From assembly GCF_018139695.1 (NCBI RefSeq), contig NZ_JAGSOG010000005.1:1-64000 (forward strand): 64,000 bases of DNA. The letters are read 5' to 3'. Below, in pieces: positions 24,987 through 34,087 of this stretch; the first letter of the stretch is position 1, and the number at the start of each line of letters is the position of its first letter. Source of the DNA: Actinospica durhamensis. GTDB taxonomy: Bacteria; Actinomycetota; Actinomycetes; Streptomycetales; Catenulisporaceae. A model generated the notes under the pieces. That model made no database searches, was not told where the DNA came from, and saw only the letters and a program-made list of their open reading frames with translations. A program made the position numbers and the translations under genes.

Positions 24987-26789
24987 GTGAGTGACACAGC
25001 GCAGGACGCCGCCGCGGCGGCGAAGCCCGAGCCGCAGGGCCCGGGCGAGCCCGCGGAGGGCGCGTTCGCCGCGCCCGATTCCGCCGTGCCCGAGGGCGCC
25101 GAGCCCGAGGCCGCCGAGCCGACCCCGGAGGAGGCGGCCGAGGCCCTGGCCACCGAGCGTGCGGAGAAGCTCTCCACCGCGCGGAATTTCGACGACGGGA
25201 TAGCGGTTCCGCGGCTCGGCTGGCTCGGCATGCTGCGCTGGATCTGGCGGCAGCTGACCTCCATGCGCATCGCGCTGGTGCTGCTGTTCATGCTGTCGCT
25301 GGCCGCGATCCCCGGCTCGATCCTGCCGCAGCTGAGCATCGACCCGTCCAAGGTCACCACGTTCTACCAGTCGCACAAGAGCTGGGCGCCGCTCCTCAAC
25401 GACCTGCAACTGTTCAACGTGTTCGAGTCGACCTGGTTCGGCGCGATCTACTGCCTGCTGTTCATCTCGCTCATCGGCTGCATCGTGCCGCGGTCGCTCG
25501 CGCACTACAAGGCGATGCGCACCAACCCGCCGGCCGCGCCGCGCAACCTCAAGCGGCTGCCGGTGCACGCCTCCTTCACCACCACCGCCGACGCGGACGA
25601 GGTGCTCAAGCTCGCCCGCAAGCGGCTCAGGGGCCGCCGGTTCAAGGCCGTGCACGGCACCGACCGCAACGGCGGCGGCTGGGTCTCGGCCGAGAAGGGC
25701 TACCTGCGCGAGACCGGGAACCTGCTGTTCCACCTCTCGCTCATCGGCATCCTGGTCGGGGTCGCGATCGGCCACTTCTTCGGATTCAAGGGCGCGGTCC
25801 TGGTCACCGAGGGCACCGGCTTCAGCGACACGGTCACCAGCTACGACAGCCTCACCCTGGGGCCGGCCGTGAGCGCGCAGGACCTGCCCAACTTCCGGTT
25901 CACCCTGAACAAGTTCACCGCCTCCTACCAGGAGAGCGGCGACCAGTTCGCCCAGCCGCGCACCTTCGACGCCTTCGTCACCCTCTTCGCCACCCCGCAG
26001 AGCACGGCGAAGAACGTGGACGTGCAGGTCAACTCGCCGATCAACGTCAACGGCACCAACGTCTTCCTCGAGGGCCACGGCTACTCGCCGGTGGTGGAGG
26101 TCAAGGACGGCAAGGGCAACGTGCTGTTCGACGGACCGGTCACCTTCCTCGGCCAGGACGCGTACTTCGACTCCTCCGGCGCGATCAAGGCCCCGTCCAA
26201 CACCTCGGGCGGCACCGACCTCGGCTTCCAGGGCTGGTTCCTGCCCACCGCGTTCGAGCAGACCGGATCGATGCCGGCCTCGGTCTTCCCGGCGGCGCAG
26301 AACCCGATGCTGATCCTCTCCGCCTACGCCGGCGACTTGAACATGAACGGCGGCGAGGACCAGAGCGTCTACAGCCTGGACACCTCCAAGATGAAGCAGC
26401 TGGACGTGAAGTCCAAGACCGCCAGCGCCGCCTCGGGCAACGCGCTGCAGCTGAAGGTGGGTCAGACCGCCACCCTGCCCGACAGTGACGGTTCGATCAC
26501 CTTCGTCGGGGTCAAGCAGTGGGCGCAGTTCAACATCGCCTACGACCCGGGCCAGAAGGTCGTGCTGCCCTCCGCGATCGCGGCCGTGCTGGGTCTGATC
26601 GGCTCGCTCGGCATCCGCCGCCGCCGGATCTGGGTCCGGGTGACCGAGCAGGAGGACGGCACCAGCCTGGTGGAGGTGGCCGGCCTGGCCCGGACCGAGG
26701 GCGCGACGCCCACCGCCGAAGTGACCCAAACCGCGCAAGCCCTGGCCGCCGCCGTCCGGCGTCCCGTTCCCGATGGAGCCCCCGCGTGA
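24987..26789 (+). CDS. resB: ResB, cytochrome c biogenesis protein (600 aa)
   Basis: Membrane subunit of the System II heme lyase. A ~75-residue acidic Ala/Glu/Pro-rich cytoplasmic start precedes the ResB domain: LTSMRIALVLLFMLSLAAIPGSILPQ, FNVFESTWFGAIYCLLFISLIGCIVPRS, FHLSLIGILVGVAIGHFFG, then a large exported domain and a last helix near residue 525. GTG 24987 was chosen: it lies after the ccdA stop with AAGGA at about 10 nt, and the earlier frame is a shadow of ccdA. The stop overlaps ccsB (GTGA). Confidence 0.94.
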   Translation: MSDTAQDAAAAAKPEPQGPGEPAEGAFAAPDSAVPEGAEPEAAEPTPEEAAEALATERAEKLSTARNFDDGIAVPRLGWLGMLRWIWRQLTSMRIALVLLFMLSLAAIPGSILPQLSIDPSKVTTFYQSHKSWAPLLNDLQLFNVFESTWFGAIYCLLFISLIGCIVPRSLAHYKAMRTNPPAAPRNLKRLPVHASFTTTADADEVLKLARKRLRGRRFKAVHGTDRNGGGWVSAEKGYLRETGNLLFHLSLIGILVGVAIGHFFGFKGAVLVTEGTGFSDTVTSYDSLTLGPAVSAQDLPNFRFTLNKFTASYQESGDQFAQPRTFDAFVTLFATPQSTAKNVDVQVNSPINVNGTNVFLEGHGYSPVVEVKDGKGNVLFDGPVTFLGQDAYFDSSGAIKAPSNTSGGTDLGFQGWFLPTAFEQTGSMPASVFPAAQNPMLILSAYAGDLNMNGGEDQSVYSLDTSKMKQLDVKSKTASAASGNALQLKVGQTATLPDSDGSITFVGVKQWAQFNIAYDPGQKVVLPSAIAAVLGLIGSLGIRRRRIWVRVTEQEDGTSLVEVAGLARTEGATPTAEVTQTAQALAAAVRRPVPDGAPA

Positions 26790-27835
26790 GCATCAACGAG
26801 ACATTCGCGCACTACAGCAATCTGTTCATCGTCCTAGCACTGACCATGTACGCGATCGCGTTCGTGGCCTACACCGCGGAATGGGCCTTCGGCACCAGCT
26901 CCCGGTTCGGCCGCAGCGTCGAGCAGGTGGGCGCCGGGCAGGCCGAGGACCGGGTGGTGCGCCAGGGCGCGGCCCCGGCCGTGGAGTCGGTCAACGCGGT
27001 CGACGGCGGACACGGCGTGACCGTGCTGACCCGCTCGGTGGCCGAGGAGGAGGAGCCGACGATCTCCAACGGCAACCTGCGCGCCGAGATCTTCGGCCGC
27101 TTCGCCGTGATCGTCAGTGTGCTCGCGTTCGCCTTCCACTTCGCCGGTGTGCTCTGCCGCGGCCTGGCCGCGCACCGCGTGCCGTGGGCGAACATGTACG
27201 AGTTCTCCTGCGCCGCCTCGCTGGCCATGAGCTTCGCCTACATGGTGCTGCTCGGCATGCGCAAGAAGGTGCGCTGGCTCGGCCTGCCGGTCACCTTCAT
27301 CGTGCTGATCACCCTCGGCATCGCCTGGACGCTGCTGTACACCGACGCCGAGGAGCTCGTCCCGGCGCTGCACTCCTACTGGCTCTACATCCACGTGACC
27401 GCGGCCGTGATCAGCACCGGCGCGTTCGGCGTGGCCACCGTGGCGACGATCCTGTACCTGGTCAAGGGCGCCAACGAGGAGGGCGCGCTGCCCCGGATGA
27501 CCGCCACGCTCGAGCGGCTGCCCTCGTCGGTGGCGCTGGACCGCACCGCCTACCGGGTCATCGCCTTCATCTTCCCGCTGTGGACCTTCGCGATCATGGC
27601 CGGTGCGATCTGGGCGGAGAAGGCCTGGGGCCGGTACTGGGGCTGGGACCCCAAGGAGACCTGGTCGTTCATCGTCTGGGTGGTCTACGCCGCCTACCTG
27701 CACGCCCGGGCCACCCACGGCTGGAAGGGCAAGGCCGCGGCCTACGTCGCGCTGATCGCGTTCGCGTGTGTGCTGTTCAACTACTTCGGCGTGAACACGC
27801 TGCTGACCGGCAAGCACTCGTACGCGGGGCTCTAA
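26786..27835 (+). CDS. ccsB: CcsB, cytochrome c heme lyase subunit (349 aa)
   Basis: Heme-handling protein of System II. The tryptophan-rich heme-binding motif is WGRYWGWDPKETWSFIVW near residues 288-305. Conserved His residues lie in helices nearby (LHSYWLYIHVTAAV; HARATHGWKGKAAAY). About eight membrane segments. GTG start overlaps the resB stop. With the TlpA-like protein, CcdA and ResB it completes the machinery that attaches heme to c-type cytochromes of the menaquinol-oxidising chain. Confidence 0.95.
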   Translation: MSINETFAHYSNLFIVLALTMYAIAFVAYTAEWAFGTSSRFGRSVEQVGAGQAEDRVVRQGAAPAVESVNAVDGGHGVTVLTRSVAEEEEPTISNGNLRAEIFGRFAVIVSVLAFAFHFAGVLCRGLAAHRVPWANMYEFSCAASLAMSFAYMVLLGMRKKVRWLGLPVTFIVLITLGIAWTLLYTDAEELVPALHSYWLYIHVTAAVISTGAFGVATVATILYLVKGANEEGALPRMTATLERLPSSVALDRTAYRVIAFIFPLWTFAIMAGAIWAEKAWGRYWGWDPKETWSFIVWVVYAAYLHARATHGWKGKAAAYVALIAFACVLFNYFGVNTLLTGKHSYAGL

Positions 27836-27981
27836 AGACCGTATGTCCGGTTCTGTAACAGTCGGGCGACAGCTCACGAAATGGGAAACCAGGGCGAATC
27901 GTTCTCCGTCTGTCCTTTCAGACACCGAGCGCGGCGGCTGAGGTACGGCCGCCGCCGCCGTGTCGGGAAGGACGAGGGACC

Positions 27982-29622
27982 ATGGCGAACGACGGCGATG
28001 CGTATCCCGAGGAGTTGTGGAACCCGCCGTCGGACGGCCAGGTCAACCCCGACATCGACCTGGACGAGGTGGACCCCTCCGGCCGCGCCGGGCGCGTGGC
28101 CGGCCGCCGCCGGGGCCGGAGCGGGCGGGCCAGGCCGGCCTCGCGCCGGCGCAAGATCCTGAAGTGGACCGCGCTCGGCACCGCCGGCCTGGTGGCCGTG
28201 GTCGCGGGTCTCGGCACGTACGTCGTGCTGCACCTCGACGGGAACATCAAGCACACCGCGCTGCTGCCGACCGGTGTCACGCAGGCGTCCGAGACCCCGG
28301 ACAAGTTCGGCAACACGGCCATGAACATCCTGCTCATCGGCACGGACGCGCGGGTCTCCGCGGCCGACTGCTCCCTCGGCGGAGACTGCTCGAGCAGCGG
28401 TGACGGCAACTCGGACGTGATGATGGTCATCCACCTGTCCGCGGACCGCACCAACTCGACCATCATGTCCATACCCCGGGACACCATGACGCAGATCCCG
28501 GCCTGCGGCTCGAACAGCTCGTACTACGGGATGGTCAACTCCTCGCTGCAGTACGGCGCGTCCTGCACCGTCGCCACCGTGCACCAGCTCACCGGCCTGA
28601 CCATCGACCACTACATGGAGGTCGACTTCTCCGGCGTCGTGGCCATGTCCGACGCCCTCGGCGGCGTCCCGGTGTGCGTGAGCAACACCATGTACGACAA
28701 GGACTCCGGCCTGCGGCTGAACGCGGGCACCACGGTGGTCGAGGGCAAGCAGGCGCTGGAGTTCGTGCGGACCAGGCACGGCTTCTACGACGGCTCCGAC
28801 CTCGGCCGGGAGAAGGCCCAGCACATCTTCCTGTCGGACATGATCAGGCAGCTGCGCTCCGAGGCCTCGCTGACCGACCTGGGCAACCTCTACTCCATAG
28901 CCAACGCGGCCACCAAGTCGCTCCAGGTGGACGACGGGCTGGCCGGTGTGACCAACCTGATCAGCCTGTTCGACACGATGAACAAGGTCCCCACCGACCG
29001 GGTCACCTTCGTCACGATGCCCTGGGAGCTGGACCCGGCCAACACCGAGCGGGTGATCCCGGAGCAGGCCCAGGCCGAGCAGATGTTCACCAACATCAAG
29101 GACGACGTGTCCTACTCCAGCGCCAAGAGCTCCGACTCCTCCACCACCTCCAGCAAGACCGCCACCGCGACCGCGACCGCCACCGCCGGCTCGGCCTCGA
29201 ACGTGGTCACCTCGGAAGTCCACGCGCAGATCCTCAACGGCACCGGCGTCTCCGGCCGCGCCTCCGACCTGACCCAGGCCCTGGTCTCGGCCGGCTTCAG
29301 CTCGGGCGACCTGTCCACCGGCAACGCCTCCTCGACCGCCAAGACCGTGGTCTACTACCCCTCCGGCCGGGCCGACTCGGCCGCCGCGGTGGCCGACGCG
29401 CTGGGCATCCCGAGCTCCCAGGTGGTCGAGTCCAGCTCGTACTCCGAGGTCACGGTGGTCGTGGGCACGGACTGGACCAGCGGCACGACCTACCCGGCGA
29501 GCGCGAGCGGCGCCAGCTCCGCGGCGACGACCGCGGCCTCCGCGCCGAGCGAGTCCTCGGCGCTGAACGCGGCCACGACCGGCCAGTGCGTGCAGGTCGC
29601 GCCGGACGACATCGTCAACTAA
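27982..29622 (+). CDS. LytR-CpsA-Psr (LCP) family protein with LytR_C domain (546 aa)
   Basis: Cell-wall glycopolymer ligase family. Order: acidic start, Arg-rich stretch, membrane helix (WTALGTAGLVAVVAGLGTYVVL), LCP domain from about residue 112 (MNILLIGTDAR; MSIPRDTM; ALEFVRTRHGFYDGSDLGRE), Ser/Thr/Ala linker, and a LytR_C domain from about residue 412 (VHAQILNGTGVSGRASDLTQAL). Known LCP enzymes transfer polymers from lipid carriers to peptidoglycan. ATG with GGACGAGGGA upstream. The stop TAA lies in the first bases of MITE-like element 3. Confidence 0.93.
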   Translation: MANDGDAYPEELWNPPSDGQVNPDIDLDEVDPSGRAGRVAGRRRGRSGRARPASRRRKILKWTALGTAGLVAVVAGLGTYVVLHLDGNIKHTALLPTGVTQASETPDKFGNTAMNILLIGTDARVSAADCSLGGDCSSSGDGNSDVMMVIHLSADRTNSTIMSIPRDTMTQIPACGSNSSYYGMVNSSLQYGASCTVATVHQLTGLTIDHYMEVDFSGVVAMSDALGGVPVCVSNTMYDKDSGLRLNAGTTVVEGKQALEFVRTRHGFYDGSDLGREKAQHIFLSDMIRQLRSEASLTDLGNLYSIANAATKSLQVDDGLAGVTNLISLFDTMNKVPTDRVTFVTMPWELDPANTERVIPEQAQAEQMFTNIKDDVSYSSAKSSDSSTTSSKTATATATATAGSASNVVTSEVHAQILNGTGVSGRASDLTQALVSAGFSSGDLSTGNASSTAKTVVYYPSGRADSAAAVADALGIPSSQVVESSSYSEVTVVVGTDWTSGTTYPASASGASSAATTAASAPSESSALNAATTGQCVQVAPDDIVN

Positions 29623-29678
29623 GCCCTGTCTTCGAGCCAGCGTCGCGGCCCCGGCGATGGTGTGAAGACACGGCCTAG
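29619..29678. mobile_element. MITE-like remnant 3 (about 60 bp)
   Basis: A short element with imperfect inverted ends: CTAAGCCCTGTCTTC on the left and GAAGACACGGCCTAG on the right. Its right half (GCGGCCCCGGCGA then TGAAGACAC and CCTAG) matches the right end of element 2 almost base for base. The ends read CTAA and CTAG, both YTAR-type. It looks like an internally deleted, degenerate member of the family. The left end holds the LCP gene stop codon. It could act as a hairpin terminator. Confidence 0.55.
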
Positions 29679-29702
29679 GGCTCGGCGGATACGATCGGCG
29701 GC

Positions 29703-30776
29703 ATGCACGTCCTGCTGAGTTTCGCCGCGTCCCTGGACGGCTGCCTCGACGACACCACGCCGGAGCGGCTACTGCTGTCGAACCCGGAGGACTTCGACCG
29801 GGTCGACGCCGCCCGCGCGGCGTGTGACGCGATCCTGGTCGGTGCCGGCACGGTGCGTGCCGACGACCCGCGGCTGCTGGTGCGCTCGGCCGAGCGGCGG
29901 GCCGAGCGCGTGGCGCTGGGCCTGGCGCCGAGCCCGCTGCGGGTGGTGCTCACCGGCGCCGGCGGGATCGATCCGGAGGCCAAGGTGCTGACCACTCCGG
30001 GGGCTGAGACGCTGCTGATCGAGGGCCGCCCGGACCTGCGCGCGGTGCTCGCCGAGCTCGAGCGGCGCGGAGTACGACGTCTGATGGTCGAGGGCGGATC
30101 CGCCGTGCTGTCCGCGTTCCTGGCCGAGGACCTCGCGGACGAGATCCAGTACGCCGCCGCGCCCTTCCTGATCGGCGACGCCGCCGCGCCGCGCGCGTTC
30201 GGCCGGCCCGGCGCCGTGCTCTTCCCGCAGAGCCCGGACCGGCGGATGATCCTGGCCGAGTCGCGCGCCCTCGGCGACGTGCAGTACACGCGCTACCTGG
30301 TCCGCCGCGGCCACTCCGACGAGGAGCTGCTGCGCCTGACCATCGAGCTCTCCCGCTCCTGCCCGCCGGTGCTCAAGGCCTACTCCGTCGGCGCGATCAT
30401 CGCAGCGCCCGACGGTAGCGTGCTGAGTACCGGATACTCGCGCGAACCGCGTTACGGCCTCGGCGATCCCTCGGCCAACCACGCCGAGGAGGTGGCCATC
30501 GCCAAACTCGGCTACGAGGACCCGCGGCTGCGCACCGCGACGCTCTACACCTCGCTCGAACCCTGCTCTCCACGCGCCTCCCGCCCGCGCAGCTGCACCG
30601 ATCACATCCTCGCCGCCGGCATTCCGCGCGTGGTGCTCGGCTGGCGCGAACCGACCCTTCTGGCGGTGTGCGACGGAGTCGAGCGGTTGAGCGCCGCCGG
30701 TGTCGAAGTACTCGAACCCGCGGGCTTCGCCGCCGCCGTGGCCGAGGTGAACAGGGCCGTTCTGTCTCAGGACTGA
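29703..30776 (+). CDS. RibD-like deaminase/reductase with swapped domain order (357 aa)
   Basis: Two domains of the riboflavin enzyme RibD in reverse order. Residues 1 to ~195 are a RibD_C/dihydrofolate-reductase-like domain (LLSFAASLDGCLDD; AILVGAGTVRADDPRLL; RRLMVEGGSAVLSAFL). Residues ~210-345 are a cytidine-deaminase-like domain with zinc ligands His260 in NHAEE, Cys288 and Cys298 in EPCSPRASRPRSC. Canonical RibD has the deaminase first and a PCxHxGxTPPC motif. The substrate may be a pyrimidine of riboflavin synthesis or of another pathway; no rib genes are adjacent. Starts 24 bases after MITE 3. Confidence 0.82.
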   Translation: MHVLLSFAASLDGCLDDTTPERLLLSNPEDFDRVDAARAACDAILVGAGTVRADDPRLLVRSAERRAERVALGLAPSPLRVVLTGAGGIDPEAKVLTTPGAETLLIEGRPDLRAVLAELERRGVRRLMVEGGSAVLSAFLAEDLADEIQYAAAPFLIGDAAAPRAFGRPGAVLFPQSPDRRMILAESRALGDVQYTRYLVRRGHSDEELLRLTIELSRSCPPVLKAYSVGAIIAAPDGSVLSTGYSREPRYGLGDPSANHAEEVAIAKLGYEDPRLRTATLYTSLEPCSPRASRPRSCTDHILAAGIPRVVLGWREPTLLAVCDGVERLSAAGVEVLEPAGFAAAVAEVNRAVLSQD

Positions 30777-30901
30777 CCGCAGTGGATAACGACTCGGATA
30801 CACGACAACCCAGGGGTCTGGTTAGGCGTCATGTCATCGGGCTACAACCCCGGTGAGACCTGCTTGAGGGGCAGGGCCGCCGTCAGCGCAGGGAGAGCGC
30901 A

Positions 30902-31576
30902 GTGTCCGCATTCCGCCGTTCTATCCCCTTCATCGCCGGGGGCGCGCTGTTGGCCGCCTCCGCGTTCACCGCCTCAGGCTGTTCGGCCACCGCCGAAGCC
31001 GACCCCGTCTCAGCCGCCGCCACCAGCGCCCAGGCCTCCTCGCCCGCCGCGGAGGCGAGCAGCGCGAGCCCGTCCGCATCCCCTTCCGGGTCCGCCTCCG
31101 CGTCCCCGTCCGCGGCGCCGAGCACGGCCGCCGCCTCGCCCTCGCCCGCCCGGTCCACCACGAAGCCCTCGGCCACCGCCGCGCCGGTCGACACCCTGGC
31201 CGCCGAGAACGCCGCACTCAAGGCCAAGGGCGTGCCCTGCGACGCCACCGCCGTGGCCTGCGTCTCGCTCTCCAAGCAGGAGGCCTGGCTGCTGCGGGAC
31301 GGCAAGGTGGTCTACGGCCCGGTCAAGGTGGCCACCGGCCGCGCCAGCCTGCCCACCCCGGCCGGGAACTTCAAGGTCTACTACAAGGTGGTCGACGGCT
31401 GGTCCACCACGTACGACGCCCCGATGCCCTACAGCGTCTTCTTCTACGAGGGCGACGCGTTCCACGAGGACCCGATCACCGTGCGTTCGCACGGCTGCGT
31501 CCACCTCTCGCTCAGGAACGCCGAGTACTTCTACAAGTTCCTGCAGCTCGGGGACAAGGTGGAAGTCCGGTACTGA
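30902..31576 (+). CDS. L,D-transpeptidase (YkuD) lipoprotein (224 aa)
   Basis: Exported lipoprotein. The signal ends in lipobox TASGC (Cys27), followed by an Ala/Ser/Pro-rich spacer of about 75 residues. The C-terminal YkuD domain has the active-site motif SHGCVHLS (His197, Cys199). Such enzymes make 3-3 cross-links in peptidoglycan or carry out related L,D-transpeptidation. GTG start with GGGAGAG 5 nt upstream. Domain is small but complete. Its neighbour LCP gene also acts at the cell wall. Confidence 0.92.
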   Translation: MSAFRRSIPFIAGGALLAASAFTASGCSATAEADPVSAAATSAQASSPAAEASSASPSASPSGSASASPSAAPSTAAASPSPARSTTKPSATAAPVDTLAAENAALKAKGVPCDATAVACVSLSKQEAWLLRDGKVVYGPVKVATGRASLPTPAGNFKVYYKVVDGWSTTYDAPMPYSVFFYEGDAFHEDPITVRSHGCVHLSLRNAEYFYKFLQLGDKVEVRY

Positions 31577-31684
31577 GCGAGCTCGCGAGCGGACAATTCA
31601 GCACAGTGCCTTCGCGAGTGTGCCTGCCGAGCGCTGGCGAGGTGGGTGCACGAGCGCTACGCGGGGCGGTGGATACTTGTCGGC

Positions 31685-33151
31685 ATGGCCTACGAAGATC
31701 TCCGCTCGTTTCTCAAGGCCCTCGAGAAGGAGGGTGAGCTCCGCCGGGTGAAGGCGGAGGTCGACCCCTACCTCGAGATCGGCGAGATCACCGACCGGGT
31801 GCAGAAGTCGCGCCGGGACGGCCGCCCCGGACCGGCGCTGCTGTTCGAGAACGTCAAGGGCTCGAGGCTGCCGCTCGCCATGAACGTCTTCGGCAGCGAG
31901 CGGCGGCTGTGCCTCGCCCTCGGCCTCGAGAGCCTCGATGAGATCGGCGAGCGCATCGCCGGCCTGCTCAAGCCCGAGCTGCCGCACGGCATCTCGGGCC
32001 TGAAGGACGCGCTGGGCAAGGCCGCGCAGCTGCGCACCGTGCCGCCCAAGAAGGTGCGCACCGCCCCGTGCCAGGAGGTCGTGCTCAGCGGCGACGAGGT
32101 GAACCTGGACCTGCTGCCGGCGCTGCACACCTGGCCGCAGGACGGCGGCGCGTTCTTCAATCTGGGCCTGACCCACACCAAGCACCCGGAGACCGGCCAG
32201 CGCAACCTGGGCCTGTACCGGCTGCAGCGCCACGACGCGCGCACCGTCGGCATGCACTGGCAGATCCACAAGGACTCCACCAACCACTACGCGGTCGCGC
32301 AGCGGCGCGGCGAGCGGCTGCCGGTCGCCATCGCCTTCGGCTGCCCGCCGGTGGTCAGCTACGCGGCCACCGCGCCGCTGCCCGCGGACATCGACGAGTA
32401 CCTGTTCGCCGGGTTCGTCCAGCGCGAGCGGGTCGAACTGGTGGACTGCAAGACCGTGCCGCTGCAGGTGCCCGCGCACTGCGAGGTGGTGATCGAGGGC
32501 TGGCTCGAGCCGGGCGTGACCCGGCCGGAGGGCCCGTTCGGCGACCACACCGGCTTCTACACGCCGGTCGAGCCCTTCCCCGCGCTGACCGTCAGCACCA
32601 TGACGATGCGCAAGGACGCGATGTTCCAGTCCATCGTGGTCGGCCGCCCGCCCACCGAGGACGGGCCGCTGGGCAAGGCCACCGAGCGCTTCTTCCTGCC
32701 GCTGCTGAAGATGATCATCCCGGACATCGTGGACTACGACCTGCCGGAGACCGGCGGCTTCCACAACTGCGCCATCGTCTCCATCGACAAGCGCTTCCCC
32801 AAGCACGCGCAGAAGGTGATGCACGCGATCTGGGGCGCCGGGCTGATGTCGCTGACGAAGCTGATCGTGGTGGTGGACGCGGACTGCGACGTGCACGACT
32901 ACGCCGAGGTCTCCTGGCGGGCCTTCGGCAACGTGGACTACGCGCGCGACATCCTGGTCACCGAGGGCGCCGTGGACCACCTGGACCACGCCTCGTACCA
33001 GCAGTTCTGGGGCGGCAAGCTCGGCCTCGACGCCACCCGGAAGCTGCCCGAGGAGGGCTACACCCGCAACGGCGGCTGGCCGGAGATGATCGTGTCCGAT
33101 CCGGCCACCGCGGCCAAGGTGGATCGGCGCTGGAAGGAGTACGGGCTGTGA
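31685..33151 (+). CDS. ubiD: UbiD-family decarboxylase of menaquinone synthesis (488 aa)
   Basis: Prenyl-FMN-dependent decarboxylase related to UbiD. Start MAYEDLRSFLKALEKEGELRRV; family motifs EVVLSGDEVNLDLLPALHTWPQDGG, NLGLYRLQRHDARTVGMHWQ and RPEGPFGDHTGFY. In futalosine-pathway actinobacteria this gene (with ubiA- and ubiX-like neighbours; named MqnL in some work) is proposed to decarboxylate the 1,4-dihydroxy-6-naphthoate-derived intermediate. ATG 31685 was preferred over 31646 because family proteins begin with MAYxDL. Stop overlaps the UbiA-family start. Confidence 0.92.
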   Translation: MAYEDLRSFLKALEKEGELRRVKAEVDPYLEIGEITDRVQKSRRDGRPGPALLFENVKGSRLPLAMNVFGSERRLCLALGLESLDEIGERIAGLLKPELPHGISGLKDALGKAAQLRTVPPKKVRTAPCQEVVLSGDEVNLDLLPALHTWPQDGGAFFNLGLTHTKHPETGQRNLGLYRLQRHDARTVGMHWQIHKDSTNHYAVAQRRGERLPVAIAFGCPPVVSYAATAPLPADIDEYLFAGFVQRERVELVDCKTVPLQVPAHCEVVIEGWLEPGVTRPEGPFGDHTGFYTPVEPFPALTVSTMTMRKDAMFQSIVVGRPPTEDGPLGKATERFFLPLLKMIIPDIVDYDLPETGGFHNCAIVSIDKRFPKHAQKVMHAIWGAGLMSLTKLIVVVDADCDVHDYAEVSWRAFGNVDYARDILVTEGAVDHLDHASYQQFWGGKLGLDATRKLPEEGYTRNGGWPEMIVSDPATAAKVDRRWKEYGL

Positions 33152-34068
33152 CGACGGTCGAGGACGCGACGGGCCCGGCGCCCGCGCAGGGGCTGGGCGG
33201 GAAGGCGAAGGCCTTCAAGAACCTGGTGTTGCTCGAGCACTCGGTGTTCGCGCTGCCGTTCGCCTATATCGCGGCTCTGACGGCGATGTTCTCCGCCTCC
33301 AGGACCGTGCACTGGCGGCAGCTGGTGCTGGTGACCATCGCGATGGTGGGCGCGCGCAGCTTCGCCATGGCGGTCAACCGGATCATCGACCGCGAATTCG
33401 ACGCGCGCAACCCGCGCACGGCCCGGCGCGAGCTGGTGACCGGCGTGCTCTCGGTCAAGGCGGCCTGGGCCGGCGCGATCACGGCCCTCGCGGTGTTCCT
33501 GGCCGCGGCCGCCTCGCTCAACTGGCTGGTGTTCTGGCTCTGCCCGCTGGCCGTGGTGCCGCTGGTGCTCTACCCCTACGGCAAGCGGTTCACGAACGTC
33601 CCGCACGCCCTGCTCGCCCTGGCCCAGGCGATCGGCCCGATCGGCGCCTGGATGGCGGTGAGCGGCGCGTGGAGCTGGTCGGCGGTGGTGCTCGGGCTGG
33701 CCGTGGGCATCTGGATCGGCGGCTTCGACCTGATCTTCGCGCTGCAGGACATCGAGACCGACCGGGAGCAGGGCCTCGGCTCGGTCCCGGCCAAGTGGGG
33801 CGTGGCCGTGGCGCTGACCGGCGCCCGCGCGGCGCACGTGGTGACCATGGCCCTGTTCATCGTGTTCGGCGCGCTCACCCACGCCGGCGGCTTCTGGTGG
33901 TTCGGCATCGTCGTGGTGGCCGCGGCCTTCGTCTACGAGCACGCGCTGCTCAGCCCGACCGACCTGTCCCGGCTGGGCCGCGCGTTCTTCACCGTCAACG
34001 GCTTCGTCGGCATCGCGCTGTTCTGCTTCGCCCTGCTCGACCTGCTCGTGCGCGGCCTGCGCGGCTGA
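33148..34068 (+). CDS. mqnP: UbiA-family prenyltransferase MqnP (306 aa)
   Basis: Attaches the polyprenyl chain to the naphthoate ring in the futalosine pathway. Membrane protein with about eight helices and the two Asp-rich, Mg-diphosphate binding motifs of UbiA enzymes: NRIIDREFDARNPRT and DLIFALQDIETDREQG. GTG start overlaps the ubiD stop (GTGA), so translation is coupled. Prenyl donor is presumably made by the polyprenyl synthase at 62015. Followed by the ubiX-like gene 19 nt later. Confidence 0.94.
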   Translation: MTTVEDATGPAPAQGLGGKAKAFKNLVLLEHSVFALPFAYIAALTAMFSASRTVHWRQLVLVTIAMVGARSFAMAVNRIIDREFDARNPRTARRELVTGVLSVKAAWAGAITALAVFLAAAASLNWLVFWLCPLAVVPLVLYPYGKRFTNVPHALLALAQAIGPIGAWMAVSGAWSWSAVVLGLAVGIWIGGFDLIFALQDIETDREQGLGSVPAKWGVAVALTGARAAHVVTMALFIVFGALTHAGGFWWFGIVVVAAAFVYEHALLSPTDLSRLGRAFFTVNGFVGIALFCFALLDLLVRGLRG

Positions 34069-34087
34069 CGTAACCTGGCGTCAGCTC

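Noticed and set aside
27836-27981. GTAACA-like half sites as MtrA boxes before the LCP gene
   Set aside because: A single GTAACA and one loose CGACAG do not reach a recognisable MtrA direct repeat.
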